Shown: piece after piece, positions 17,074 to 25,216 of the stretch | Numbering within the stretch: position 1 is the first letter of the stretch | Layout: each line of letters starts with the position of its first letter | From: a virus | DNA length: 39,537 nucleotides | Direction: 5' to 3' (one strand) | Virus record (IMG/VR): IMGVR_UViG_3300008113_000530 | Coordinates: 1 to 39,537 of that record | Program-made: the position numbers and the translations under genes | The notes under the pieces: generated by a model | Seen by the model: only the letters and a program-made list of their open reading frames with translations | What the model was told of the DNA's origin: nothing | Databases searched by the model: none

Positions 17074-18138
17074 ATGGCAACAAAGGCATTTGATTTATCA
17101 AAATTTAGAAAAACATTAACAAAAAGCATTGACGGACTAGGAGTAGGTTTTAATGATCCTACAGACTGGATATCGACAGGTAATTATGCTCTTAACTATC
17201 TTATTTCGGGAGACTTTCACAAAGGTGTACCGCTAGGTAAGGTTACTGTATTTGCTGGAGAATCTGGCGCAGGAAAGAGTTTTATTTGCTCAGGAAATCT
17301 TGTTCGTAATGCACAAAAAGACGGAATCTATGTAATCCTAATCGACTCAGAAAATGCATTAGACGAAGAATGGCTTAAAGCATTAGGTGTAGATACCGCA
17401 GAAGATAAGCTTCTTAAACTCAATATGGCTATGATTGATGACGTAGCTAAAACTATTAACGAGTTTATGAAAGAATACAAAGCAATGGCAGAACGTCCTA
17501 AAGTTTTGTTTGTGCTAGATAGCTTAGGTATGTTGTTAACACCGACTGATGTTAATCAATTCGAAGCAGGTGACCTAAAAGGTGACATGGGTCGTAAACC
17601 TAAAGCTCTTACCGCACTAGTTCGTAATTGTGTCAACATGTTCGGATCGTATAACGTGGGACTGGTAGCAACAAATCATACCTATGCTAGCCAGGATATG
17701 TTTGACCCAGATGACAAAATTAGTGGCGGACAAGGTTTTGTTTACGCTAGTTCTATTGTTGTAGCTATGAAGAAACTCAAGCTCAAAGAAGATGAAGACG
17801 GCAACAAGATCTCAGAAGTTCGAGGCATTCGTGCAGCCTGTAAGGTTATGAAAACTCGTTATGCAAAACCATTTGAAAGTGTACAGGTTAAGATTCCTTA
17901 TGAAACAGGTATGAATCCATATAGTGGATTAGTTGACCTTTTCGAAGGCAAAGGATTCTTGCAAAAAGATGGCAATCGACTTAAATACGCTGGGTCGGAA
18001 GAGCTCAAGTTCTATCGTAAAGAATGGGAGCGAAATGAAGAAGGTGCATTGGACAAAGTCATGATAGACTATGCTAAGAATCCTAATGTAAAATCTAACA
18101 TCGACCTTGAAACTGGGGAAATTGTAGAACATGAATGA
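17074..18138 (+). CDS. uvsX: UvsX recombinase (RecA family)
   Basis: 354 residues (T4 UvsX 391). Walker A is FAGESGAGKSFICSG (about 61-75), Walker B KVLFVLDSLGML (about 144-155). GLVATNHTYASQDMFDPDD and ISGGQGFVYASSIVVAMKKL carry the RecA-family DNA-binding loop region. The C-terminus is shorter and acidic. UvsX forms the filament for strand exchange and recombination-dependent replication, loaded with gp32 and a mediator. AAGGA 9 nt upstream is the ribosome site. The stop overlaps the next gene by 8 nt. Confidence 0.95.
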   Translation: MATKAFDLSKFRKTLTKSIDGLGVGFNDPTDWISTGNYALNYLISGDFHKGVPLGKVTVFAGESGAGKSFICSGNLVRNAQKDGIYVILIDSENALDEEWLKALGVDTAEDKLLKLNMAMIDDVAKTINEFMKEYKAMAERPKVLFVLDSLGMLLTPTDVNQFEAGDLKGDMGRKPKALTALVRNCVNMFGSYNVGLVATNHTYASQDMFDPDDKISGGQGFVYASSIVVAMKKLKLKEDEDGNKISEVRGIRAACKVMKTRYAKPFESVQVKIPYETGMNPYSGLVDLFEGKGFLQKDGNRLKYAGSEELKFYRKEWERNEEGALDKVMIDYAKNPNVKSNIDLETGEIVEHE

Positions 18139-18379
18139 AAATCAAATTGGTGATATCTGGTTATTGTTTAAAGAGTACGTTGATAAAAAAGTCTTAGATG
18201 TACTTGCAGAACGTTATGTTGATCTATTAGCAGACCACGGCATTAGTGATAAGGTCATGGCTGGTGCTAGCGGTATTGATGAGGATTTAGATAACGCTAT
18301 AGATTTCTATCTCGATCAAGATGTTGAAGAAGAAGTCGATGAAGAAAACGACTGGGATTCTTACGAAGACGAAGAATGA
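18131..18379 (+). CDS. Acidic small protein between uvsX and a UvsY-like gene
   Basis: 82 residues, starting MNENQIGDIWLLFKEYVDKK and ending in a dense Asp/Glu tail (DVEEEVDEENDWDSYEDEE). It has a helical N-terminal half without known motifs. It overlaps uvsX at its start and the following gene at its stop (ATGA), so it is translationally coupled to recombination genes. Relatives occupy the same place in other marine T4-like phages. The acidic tail could mimic DNA or the gp32 C-terminus, which is inference only. Confidence 0.65.
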   Translation: MNENQIGDIWLLFKEYVDKKVLDVLAERYVDLLADHGISDKVMAGASGIDEDLDNAIDFYLDQDVEEEVDEENDWDSYEDEE

Positions 18380-18831
18380 ACTGGTATACTCAAATCTCTA
18401 AGGATATTAGTAATATCCCCGACGCTGTAGAATATTACGAAGCTGAATTACAGGCAGCAAAATATGAATGCCGTATAACGGGAAATATAGAAAAGGCCGC
18501 TGCCAATATGCCTGGTGTTGTAGAAGTGAGATTTGGGCAACTTCAAGAAATTGAAGCAATATTAGAGTACTTGAACATTGAATGTCGTAGACTTAAAAGT
18601 CAACACTTTAGAAAGTATCTTGAAAATTATCAACGAGCACTAAGTAGTCGAGACTGCGAACGTTATGTAGAAGGCGAATCCGATGTTGTAGATTTTGAAA
18701 AAATCATCAACGAGTTCGCCTTACTACGTAATAAATGGTTAGGTATTACTAAAGCCCTTGATCAAAAACAATGGCAATTAACTAACATTGTCAAACTTAG
18801 AGTGGCCGGGATGGAAGATGCGTCGATATAG
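18376..18831 (+). CDS. Possible UvsY-type recombination mediator
   Basis: 151 residues, all-helical by composition, close to T4 UvsY (137). MNWYTQISKDISNIPDAV, VRFGQLQEIEAILEYL, LRNKWLGITKALDQKQWQL and the ending VKLRVAGMEDASI show no catalytic motif. The coupled position two genes after uvsX and the size suggest the mediator that loads UvsX onto gp32-coated DNA. Sequence resemblance to T4 UvsY is too weak for certainty. The 3' end overlaps the convergent gene by 35 nt. Confidence 0.45.
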   Translation: MNWYTQISKDISNIPDAVEYYEAELQAAKYECRITGNIEKAAANMPGVVEVRFGQLQEIEAILEYLNIECRRLKSQHFRKYLENYQRALSSRDCERYVEGESDVVDFEKIINEFALLRNKWLGITKALDQKQWQLTNIVKLRVAGMEDASI

Positions 18832-19486
18832 TACGCATACGCTGTATTGGTGGTCTATCTGCTCGTAGGGTATTAACAAAAAATACCATTGTTAATCTAG
18901 CATTTTCTCTCTCAGCAGTAAATTCGTGCGGTGCATGATGCATATGGCCGTCATATGCAAGTAATCTGTTATACACGTTACTAACTCTTACTGTTTCTGT
19001 AAACTCTGTTGCTACTTTTTTCCTATAAGATTCTGCATCTTCTAAGGTTTTGTCGCCGCCCTTGTAAAAATCAATCTTAGTCATAATAGATTCCATTTTA
19101 TTCGGAGCAAAGATAGCCTCGTTCGTTCTAGCATAAATTGAAGTACCGCTATGACTATCCCCGTCTGGCGACAAGTAAACTAATCCGGCTAGCCTGCATA
19201 GCTCGTCTTGATGTATCCATCCTGTTCCGTATGTTTTATCAATTTGTTGAAAACATACATCCATAGACCATTGTACATTATCTTTTTCAAAATCAAAAAA
19301 TAAAGAAAAAAACTTGTTAGCAAAATAATCTACAAAATCTGGATTTATCTCGTGTAACGCTTTAGTTCTTGCTCCAGGCCATCGTCCGAGTTCGTCTGTG
19401 TAATAAGGTAAACTTAACGCCCATTTTCGTATACTGTCTGGGTTGTCAAAAAACTTATCAACTATAGTTAGAGGTATAATGTGCAT
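18797..19486 (-). CDS. DUF6445-like putative iron oxygenase
   Basis: 229 residues. GTGWIHQDELCRLAGLVYLS gives an H-x-D pair (about residue 92), a GTSIYARTNE segment follows, and NRLLAYDGHMHHAPHEF plus ARLTMVFFVN supply a distal His and the Arg. This is the jelly-roll 2OG-Fe(II) layout of the DUF6445 type seen in phages and marine bacteria. Substrate is unknown. It flanks the sugar-transferase island and is divergent from it, with a perfect TATAAATA box 4 nt from the ATG. Confidence 0.65.
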   Translation of the reverse strand: MHIIPLTIVDKFFDNPDSIRKWALSLPYYTDELGRWPGARTKALHEINPDFVDYFANKFFSLFFDFEKDNVQWSMDVCFQQIDKTYGTGWIHQDELCRLAGLVYLSPDGDSHSGTSIYARTNEAIFAPNKMESIMTKIDFYKGGDKTLEDAESYRKKVATEFTETVRVSNVYNRLLAYDGHMHHAPHEFTAERENARLTMVFFVNTLRADRPPIQRMRTISTHLPSRPL

Positions 19487-19490
19487 ATGA

Positions 19491-19498
19491 TATTTATA
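19491..19498 (-). promoter_or_regulatory. Late promoter box of the DUF6445-like gene
   Basis: Perfect TATAAATA on the minus strand, 4 nt before the ATG at 19486. Together with the box at 19517 it forms a divergent pair of perfect late promoters in 42 bp. Confidence 0.78.
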
Positions 19499-19516
19499 TT
19501 CTTAAAGTACATAGTT

Positions 19517-19524
19517 TATAAATA
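19517..19524 (+). promoter_or_regulatory. Late promoter box of the sugar-transferase island
   Basis: Perfect TATAAATA, 4 nt before the ATG at 19529. The five genes after it overlap or abut on the same strand, so one late transcript probably covers 19529 to 23675. Confidence 0.78.
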
Positions 19525-19528
19525 AAGA

Positions 19529-20209
19529 ATGATTCCAGTTTTCATAGGTTACGATCCAAGAGAAGCAGCGGTATTTCATGTTTGTGCAAATAGTATTATT
19601 CGTAATGCTAGCCAGCCTGTACAAATTATACCGGTAGCACTTAATCTTTTTAAAGATTATAAAGAAATACACCAGGACGGTAGTAACCATTTTATATACA
19701 CTAGATTTCTTGTTCCTTATCTGATGGACTGGACTGGTCATGCTATCTTTATTGATGGCGACATGATTGTACGAGATGACATTACTAAACTTTGGTCTAT
19801 GAGAGACCCGTCTAAGGATGTACAGGTAATCAAGCATGATTATCGAACACGTATGCCTGTTAAGTATATGGGCGCAAAAAACGAAGACTATCCTCGTAAA
19901 AATTGGTCTAGTGTGATTATATGGAACTGTAACAGTTTTCCTAATCGTAGACTAACTCCTGACTATGTTATGAAATCTACAGGTAAACATCTGCATAGAT
20001 TTGAATGGTTAGATGATGCTCGTATAGGTGAGCTGCCGATTGAATGGAACTGGCTACCGGACGAATTTGGTCCTAACGAAAATGCTAAATTATTACACTA
20101 TACTCTAGGAGCACCTTGCTTTCATGAGTTTGTTGATACTCCTATGAACGAAGTCTGGCATAAAGAAAGAGAACTAACTAACTACTGTCAACAGAGAGAT
20201 ATCGAATGA
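19529..20209 (+). CDS. Glycosyltransferase (GT-A, GT8-like)
   Basis: 226 residues. IPVFIGYDPREAAVFHVCAN is a typical start of this family, followed by TRFLVPYLM and the DxD motif in HAIFIDGDMIVRDDI (about 73-87). PRKNWSSVIIWNCN and a late LLHYTLGAPCF complete a GT8-like nucleotide-sugar transferase domain. It would move a sugar from a UDP- or similar donor to an unknown acceptor in the host cytoplasm. It overlaps the next gene by ATGA. Confidence 0.8.
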   Translation: MIPVFIGYDPREAAVFHVCANSIIRNASQPVQIIPVALNLFKDYKEIHQDGSNHFIYTRFLVPYLMDWTGHAIFIDGDMIVRDDITKLWSMRDPSKDVQVIKHDYRTRMPVKYMGAKNEDYPRKNWSSVIIWNCNSFPNRRLTPDYVMKSTGKHLHRFEWLDDARIGELPIEWNWLPDEFGPNENAKLLHYTLGAPCFHEFVDTPMNEVWHKERELTNYCQQRDIE

Positions 20210-20862
20210 TAGACGATTTAAACTTGGAATATCGAGAAAGTCGCCGTCATCCGGGAAAGTGGTTATGGCCAAAAGAAGATATATGGGCATGGAAATGGCT
20301 TAATAAGATTGGTCACTTTGATTTACCGATACAAATAAGCAAACTACTTACATCAACAGATTTAGTAATACAAGCCGGAGGAAACTGCGGCCTTTATCCA
20401 AAACAGTATAGTAAAATTTTTAATAATGTTGTAACATTAGAACCTGATAGTAGAAATTTTTTCTGCCTATGTGAAAATGTTAAAGAAACAAATGTAATAA
20501 AATATCAAAAGGCATTGGGGGACAAACATGGGTTTGTAACTCTTAATACTAATCCACGATGGAACGAAACAAATACTGGTGCATTAAAAATATCAGGCGA
20601 AGGAACTATTGAACAAATAACTATAGATTCGTTGCATTTGTCTCCGTCGCTAATTCATTTAGATATCGAAGGATTTGAAGGACCTGCATTATTAGGAGCG
20701 AAAGAAACTATTATCAATCACACACCACTAATAGTGTTAGAAACAAACGGTAGTGGCGATGAATACGGATGGCCGCAAGAACGCATAGATGATTTATTAT
20801 TTTCGTTAGGCTATAAAATTATTCAAAAATGGGGGCATGATACAGTTTATGAGAAATATTAA
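20206..20862 (+). CDS. FkbM-family methyltransferase
   Basis: 218 residues. DLVIQAGGNCGLYPKQYSKI (about 51-70) is the SAM-binding glycine-rich motif, NVVTLEPDSRNFFCLCENV follows with the acidic SAM-ribose residue, and IDSLHLSPSLIHLDIEGFEG is the FkbM signature. Such enzymes O-methylate sugars. In this island it probably modifies the same glycan as the neighbouring transferases. It overlaps both neighbours. Confidence 0.8.
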   Translation: MIDDLNLEYRESRRHPGKWLWPKEDIWAWKWLNKIGHFDLPIQISKLLTSTDLVIQAGGNCGLYPKQYSKIFNNVVTLEPDSRNFFCLCENVKETNVIKYQKALGDKHGFVTLNTNPRWNETNTGALKISGEGTIEQITIDSLHLSPSLIHLDIEGFEGPALLGAKETIINHTPLIVLETNGSGDEYGWPQERIDDLLFSLGYKIIQKWGHDTVYEKY

Positions 20863-21388
20863 ACAATTAAAAGAAGATTTTTTAAATTTAAAAATAAAAC
20901 CAACAGCATGGCTGGGGGATAGTCCATCGAGGTTTGATACATACAAAAAATATGCATCAATGGTAGATACTATTGTTGAATTTGGCGTTTACACCGGATT
21001 AAGCACTACTGCATTTTTAGCAGGAAATCCAAAAAAATTAAGAAGCTATGATATAACAGATATTAATTTATCTATACTACCAGAATTATATAACTATGCA
21101 ACCGATAATAATATTGATTTTAAATTTATAATAGGGAATAGTTTAGAAGTTGACATAGACAATACTGATTTACTGTTCATAGATACAGTTCATAAGAAAA
21201 AACATACAGAAGCAGAATTACAACGTCATTTTAAAAATGTAAACAAGTATATTATTTTTCATGATACAACAGCGTGGCCCGATGTGTTTGAGGCTGCGGT
21301 TGAATTTTTAATTAACAACAACGATTGGTTTATTGTAGAACATTGTAATAAAAATTCTGGATTATTGGTTTTAAAAAAATATGATTAA
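20837..21388 (+). CDS. Class I SAM-dependent methyltransferase
   Basis: 183 residues. VDTIVEFGVYTGLSTTAFLA (about 43-62) is the SAM motif, and LLFIDTVHKKKHTEAELQRH and YIIFHDTTAW resemble the methyltransferase_24/cephalosporin hydroxylase group with metal-binding Asp and His. It starts at 20837 or, in frame, at 20849; neither has ideal spacing to the GGGGG at 20831-20835. It overlaps the FkbM gene and the next gene. Confidence 0.72.
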   Translation: MIQFMRNIKQLKEDFLNLKIKPTAWLGDSPSRFDTYKKYASMVDTIVEFGVYTGLSTTAFLAGNPKKLRSYDITDINLSILPELYNYATDNNIDFKFIIGNSLEVDIDNTDLLFIDTVHKKKHTEAELQRHFKNVNKYIIFHDTTAWPDVFEAAVEFLINNNDWFIVEHCNKNSGLLVLKKYD

Positions 21389-22022
21389 TATAGTTTGTGT
21401 ATTGAGACAAGGTGGCAAAGTAGGTTATAATGCATCGTGGGTTGAAAAATTACATAATTCTATAAAGAGAAATGTTTCTCTTCCTTTTAAATTTACTTGT
21501 TTAAGCGATTGTAGTGTACCGTGTGACCGTATCGAATTAGATATGACCGACGACGGTTTTTGGTCAAAAATGCAATTATTTAGGCCTGGACAATTTGTAG
21601 GCCCAGTATTGTACATTGATTTAGATACTGTCATTTGTAACAATATAGACGAAATTTTAACATTGTGTAAGACTGAAAAGTTTGTAATGTGGTTAGAAAA
21701 AGACAAAAATATTCATTCCAGTGCGTTAATGTATTGGGACGGAGATTATAGTAGCCTGTGGAACTTATATAAAAGTAAACCATTAGAATACTGGAAATCT
21801 TTATATTCTGCACCTCCGCTTTACGGTGATCAAGCAATAGTTAGCGAACATGTTGAGCATAAAACATTTTTAGATATTTGCCCGAATGATTGGTTTCATA
21901 TTGTTTCCAAACACGACGATGCTCTTGATTTAACAAATGTTAAAATGTTAATGTTTAGAAAAGCTCATACAAAGCCGTCGACAATGTTGTCGCATCCGTT
22001 AGTATCAACTCATTGGAAATAA
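21381..22022 (+). CDS. Glycosyltransferase (GT-A type, DxD)
   Basis: 213 residues. INIVCVLRQGGKVGYNASWV is followed by WSKMQLFRPGQFVGPVLYID and the DxD in YIDLDTVICNNIDEI (about 78-92). A YGDQAIVSEHV motif (about 149) is frequent in small phage and bacterial transferases of this type. The substrate is unknown. It overlaps the upstream methyltransferase by 8 nt, and the next ATG follows directly. Confidence 0.72.
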   Translation: MINIVCVLRQGGKVGYNASWVEKLHNSIKRNVSLPFKFTCLSDCSVPCDRIELDMTDDGFWSKMQLFRPGQFVGPVLYIDLDTVICNNIDEILTLCKTEKFVMWLEKDKNIHSSALMYWDGDYSSLWNLYKSKPLEYWKSLYSAPPLYGDQAIVSEHVEHKTFLDICPNDWFHIVSKHDDALDLTNVKMLMFRKAHTKPSTMLSHPLVSTHWK

Positions 22023-22023
22023 A

Positions 22024-22767
22024 ATGAAAGCATTTATAATATATCTTCCTTCAAGAAATCATAGCGTTAATCACTCTAAAATTATGTTAGAGCAATTAAA
22101 GTCTTACAATATCGATGCTCGTCTTTGGCCAGGTACGCCCGGTGATGTTGCTGTAGAGAGAGCAAAAAAACAAAAACGTACTCTTTATCCTTATAGCATT
22201 AAAAATCAAGAACAAACCATGGAAGATATTAAGGATTACATAGTACCAGAAAAATACGAAGAATTCTTAGAAACACATTTTTTAAAAATTATAAAAAGGA
22301 TTCCTATAGGTGACGATAAGGGAAAATTATCTATGCCGGGAGTGATAGGATGCTTTTATAGTCATTATGACTTATGGAGAAAATGTATCGAGTTAGATGA
22401 GCCTATCATGATTTTTGAAGACGACGTAAAATTTTTTAGAGGTTGGGAACCTATAGACTGGGACGATGTATTAGTGTTATCGTTAGGTAAAAGTTCTTTT
22501 TTAAACGAGCCGTGGCAAACATACTTAGAAAATCCCAGCGGAAGTCCTCAGCCAATAACTTGGAGGGGATTTAGTATGCCCGGTGCCAGCGGTTATGCTA
22601 TAAAACCAAATGCTGCAAAAACTTTAGTAAAGTTCTATAATCGATATTTCGCAGATAATGCAATAAACCAATATCTTGTAAAAATACAAACACATAATCA
22701 CCTCATGGGGCGTAATACTTTACCAGATGAAGGCAATATATCAATGACAAGATCAAAGGATTGGTAA
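22024..22767 (+). CDS. Glycosyltransferase family 25-like protein
   Basis: 247 residues. LSMPGVIGCFYSHYDLWRKC, then ELDEPIMIFEDDVKFF with a DD metal pair, is the classical GT25 (LPS galactosyltransferase/LgtB-like) core, and MPGASGYAIKPNAAKTLV is the conserved later block. GT25 enzymes add sugars to lipopolysaccharide or to hydroxylysine, so host glycan or protein modification are both possible. The stop overlaps the next ATG as TAATG. Confidence 0.75.
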   Translation: MKAFIIYLPSRNHSVNHSKIMLEQLKSYNIDARLWPGTPGDVAVERAKKQKRTLYPYSIKNQEQTMEDIKDYIVPEKYEEFLETHFLKIIKRIPIGDDKGKLSMPGVIGCFYSHYDLWRKCIELDEPIMIFEDDVKFFRGWEPIDWDDVLVLSLGKSSFLNEPWQTYLENPSGSPQPITWRGFSMPGASGYAIKPNAAKTLVKFYNRYFADNAINQYLVKIQTHNHLMGRNTLPDEGNISMTRSKDW

Positions 22768-23675
22768 TGAAAGTAGGAATATTTTATAATTCTATTTCAA
22801 ACCCTGGAAAGTTTTCTAATAAGGTTATGCTTATGGATAACTTTAAAGCAGGTGTGGTTGCCTGCGGAGATGAAGTTATAGATTATAATTTTAATAAATT
22901 ACCTATAGAAAAATTAGATGTTGGATTTGTATTAGGATATACATTAGAAGATAACTTTAGAAAAAAAATAATAGATCAACTTAGACTTCAAAAAACTCCT
23001 CAAGTATTTGTAGATAGTAATATCTTACATTATTCAAGAAAAGAACACGAATGGCATCGCTATAGTTTAAATTCCGTTTATCCCAACGACGGAATTTATT
23101 TCTTTGATGCATTAGATAAAAATAAATGGACAAATTATAGTCAATGGCACAATGCTGAACTAAAGCCTTGGCGAACAAGCGGCAATCATATTTTAATATT
23201 GGCTCAACGACCAAAAGGATTTAATATGTTTACTGATCAAGACGAATGGTTAGCAAACACAATCGCCACTATTAGAAAATACAGTCAACGTCCTATTATG
23301 GTTCGTATGCATCCGGGCGACGGTACACGTTTTAAACAAATTGAAAAATTACAAAAACGCTACGGAACTAGTATTACAATTTCAGAACACGAAGGCATCA
23401 GAGAAGCATTAGTAAACTGCTGGTGTTCTGTAGGATATTCATCAACACCTAATGTAGTTAGTGCCATTGAAGGTGTGCCAGTTTATGTAGAAAAACCTAC
23501 TAAAAGCTGGGCACAAGATGTTTGTTTTAATAACTTGTCACTGATTGAAACACCACCTATGCCAGATCGATCAGAATGGATTCATAAAATTGCAAATATT
23601 CACTGGAGCAACGAAGAAGTTTGTCAAGGCAAACTATGGACTGCAATTAAGTCGTATATTTTGACTTCTCGTTGA
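22767..23675 (+). CDS. GT-B-like putative glycosyl- or glycerophosphotransferase (paralogue A)
   Basis: 302 residues from the ATG at 22767; an upstream TTG at 22761 is disfavoured because the ATG overlaps the preceding stop. KPWRTSGNHILILAQRPKG (about 132-150), TIRKYSQRPIMVRMHPGDG and VGYSSTPNVVSAIEGVPVYV follow the GT-B layout of capsule-type transferases, where the donor phosphate is bound near HPxD/G and SSxxxxA. It shares this architecture with the gene at 24342, so the two are diverged duplicates. The 3' end overlaps the opposing gene by 29 nt. Confidence 0.6.
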   Translation: MKVGIFYNSISNPGKFSNKVMLMDNFKAGVVACGDEVIDYNFNKLPIEKLDVGFVLGYTLEDNFRKKIIDQLRLQKTPQVFVDSNILHYSRKEHEWHRYSLNSVYPNDGIYFFDALDKNKWTNYSQWHNAELKPWRTSGNHILILAQRPKGFNMFTDQDEWLANTIATIRKYSQRPIMVRMHPGDGTRFKQIEKLQKRYGTSITISEHEGIREALVNCWCSVGYSSTPNVVSAIEGVPVYVEKPTKSWAQDVCFNNLSLIETPPMPDRSEWIHKIANIHWSNEEVCQGKLWTAIKSYILTSR

Positions 23676-24324
23676 GAAAAACATCAAGATCTTTATCCTG
23701 ATCTAATCCCCAGTGTATTTTGTCATTTTTAATATAGTTTTCTAATAGATCACCATACTGATGAAAAAAGTCAAAATTTTCACCAGTGTAAAAAATTCCT
23801 CCAGCTAAGTATCTAGCTTTTTTACCAGAGATGTGATGAATATAAAAATCTTTTCCTCCTAATAGAGGAAAATTATTTCGAACAATGGCATCAACATCAA
23901 TAGCAAGAAATTTTTGACGAGGATTAACAAAGTCTTTTAGGCGTATAAATCTAGCACAGGCAAAATAGGTTTTTCTTAATCTTTCTCTTAGAGATTTATC
24001 ACCGCCTTTGGTCATTGCTGTAGTAATTCTTAATTTTTGAGATTTTAATACTTCATCGGTATCACTGTTATCAAATTTTTGTGTTGCCTGGTCAAAGAGT
24101 TCTAGCGGAATATATTCGGCAGTCCACGTAATATCATTATTTTGACAAAATTCAAGTTGATCTGGTCTAGGATTGTATAAATGTAAGTGAAGAGAGTAAA
24201 CGGTATTATTTTTTATACTTCTTGCTAGGGCAGGAACAAACTCGTCAAAGTAATGTTCATCAGCAGCTGAGTAAATAAAAAAGTCTTTTTGGCAAAATTT
24301 GCCTTGTACGGATGGTGTCTGCAT
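23647..24324 (-). CDS. GT8-like glycosyltransferase on the opposite strand
   Basis: 225 residues from the ATG at 24324 (MQTPSVQGKFCQKDFFIYSA). A longer frame to 24408 would run into the divergent gene and adds no conserved sequence. ADEHYFDEFVPALARSIKNN, YFACARFIRLKDF and the DxD in KFLAIDVDAIVRNN (about 138-151) are typical of nucleotide-sugar transferases. It converges on paralogue A and is divergent from paralogue B. Confidence 0.7.
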   Translation of the reverse strand: MQTPSVQGKFCQKDFFIYSAADEHYFDEFVPALARSIKNNTVYSLHLHLYNPRPDQLEFCQNNDITWTAEYIPLELFDQATQKFDNSDTDEVLKSQKLRITTAMTKGGDKSLRERLRKTYFACARFIRLKDFVNPRQKFLAIDVDAIVRNNFPLLGGKDFYIHHISGKKARYLAGGIFYTGENFDFFHQYGDLLENYIKNDKIHWGLDQDKDLDVFLNEKSKYTT

Positions 24325-24326
24325 AG

Positions 24327-24338
24327 TTAAATATTTAA
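24327..24338. promoter_or_regulatory. Palindromic late-promoter-like element in a 17-nt divergent gap
   Basis: TTAAATATTTAA is a perfect palindrome, giving a TTAAATA box on each strand 7 nt (minus, ATG 24324) and 8 nt (plus, ATG 24342) from a start codon. It could serve both genes as a shared bidirectional late promoter. It has a two-base mismatch to TATAAATA, so support is moderate. Confidence 0.45.
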
Positions 24339-24341
24339 GCA

Positions 24342-25199
24342 ATGAAATTTTCACTTTTCCCCAATCATGGCGCACTAAACAGCAAACCGGTATTTGAAGC
24401 GTTTGCACAAGGCGTTAAAAATTTAGGACACACTGTGGTCTTTCACGACCTAAATGCAGATTGTTATGTCATATGGTCAGTGTTATGGCAGGGACGTATG
24501 CGTGGTAACCAAGAAATTTGGAATTTTGCAAAAAAAACAAAAAAACCGGTAATAATTCTTGAAGTAGGTACACTGGTAAGAGGCACTACATGGAAATTAG
24601 GACTCAGCCATGTTAACGCTCTCGGATATAATTTTGAAAAATTTGATATTGATTACACTAGATCACAAAAATTAGGATTGTCCTTAAAACCATGGAAAAA
24701 ATCAGGTCAAAATATTGTAATTTTTGGTCAACACAGCCAAAGTGAACAATGGTCAACAAGGCCGCCTGTTGATGAATGGTTAAAAAATTTAGTTACAATC
24801 ATACGCCGTTACTCAGACAGACCTATAATTTATAGACCTCATCCTCGAGACAGATTTTTTCAAAAAATTGACGATTTTTCAACCTCTATACCTATAAAAA
24901 TTCCCGACAGTCACGATGTCTACGATCATGAGCGTGAACTGGAAACTACCTGGTGTGCTATCAACGCTTGCTCCGGTGTAGGTGTGCAAGCAGCAATTAA
25001 TGGTATACCAATTTTTTGTGAAAAAGATAGTTTAGCCTGGCCTGTTAGTATTGAAAATTTAGCAAATTTAGAAAATCCATTAACACCTGACAGAGCGGTA
25101 TGGTTTGAAAAAATTTGTAACACCGAATGGACTATCAACGAAATAGCATCAGGGCAACCTATCAAAAATTTGTTGAAAAACTTGACAATTTTTGACTAA
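24342..25199 (+). CDS. GT-B-like putative glycosyl- or glycerophosphotransferase (paralogue B)
   Basis: 285 residues. KPWKKSGQNIVIFGQHSQ, VTIIRRYSDRPIIYRPHPRD and INACSGVGVQAAINGIPIFC align block for block with paralogue A (302 residues), with identical spacing of the HP motif and the small-residue donor loop. It has no membrane segment. Duplication followed by divergence suggests two linkages or two donors. The -35 box of the next promoter lies inside its last codons. Confidence 0.6.
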   Translation: MKFSLFPNHGALNSKPVFEAFAQGVKNLGHTVVFHDLNADCYVIWSVLWQGRMRGNQEIWNFAKKTKKPVIILEVGTLVRGTTWKLGLSHVNALGYNFEKFDIDYTRSQKLGLSLKPWKKSGQNIVIFGQHSQSEQWSTRPPVDEWLKNLVTIIRRYSDRPIIYRPHPRDRFFQKIDDFSTSIPIKIPDSHDVYDHERELETTWCAINACSGVGVQAAINGIPIFCEKDSLAWPVSIENLANLENPLTPDRAVWFEKICNTEWTINEIASGQPIKNLLKNLTIFD

Positions 25200-25210
25200 G
25201 AGTGTAAAAT
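25182..25210 (+). promoter_or_regulatory. Sigma-70-type early promoter of the uvsW operon
   Basis: TTGACA (25182-25187), exactly 17 nt and TAAAAT (25205-25210). The -35 is inside the end of the preceding gene. The -10 ends 6 nt before the ATG at 25217, so transcription should start at the start codon. Confidence 0.78.
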
Positions 25211-25216
25211 TAAAGT

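Noticed and set aside
23647-24408. Longer 253-residue version of the minus-strand glycosyltransferase
   Set aside because: The extra 28 residues would overlap the start of the divergent gene and show no conserved sequence; ATG 24324 fits the promoter element.
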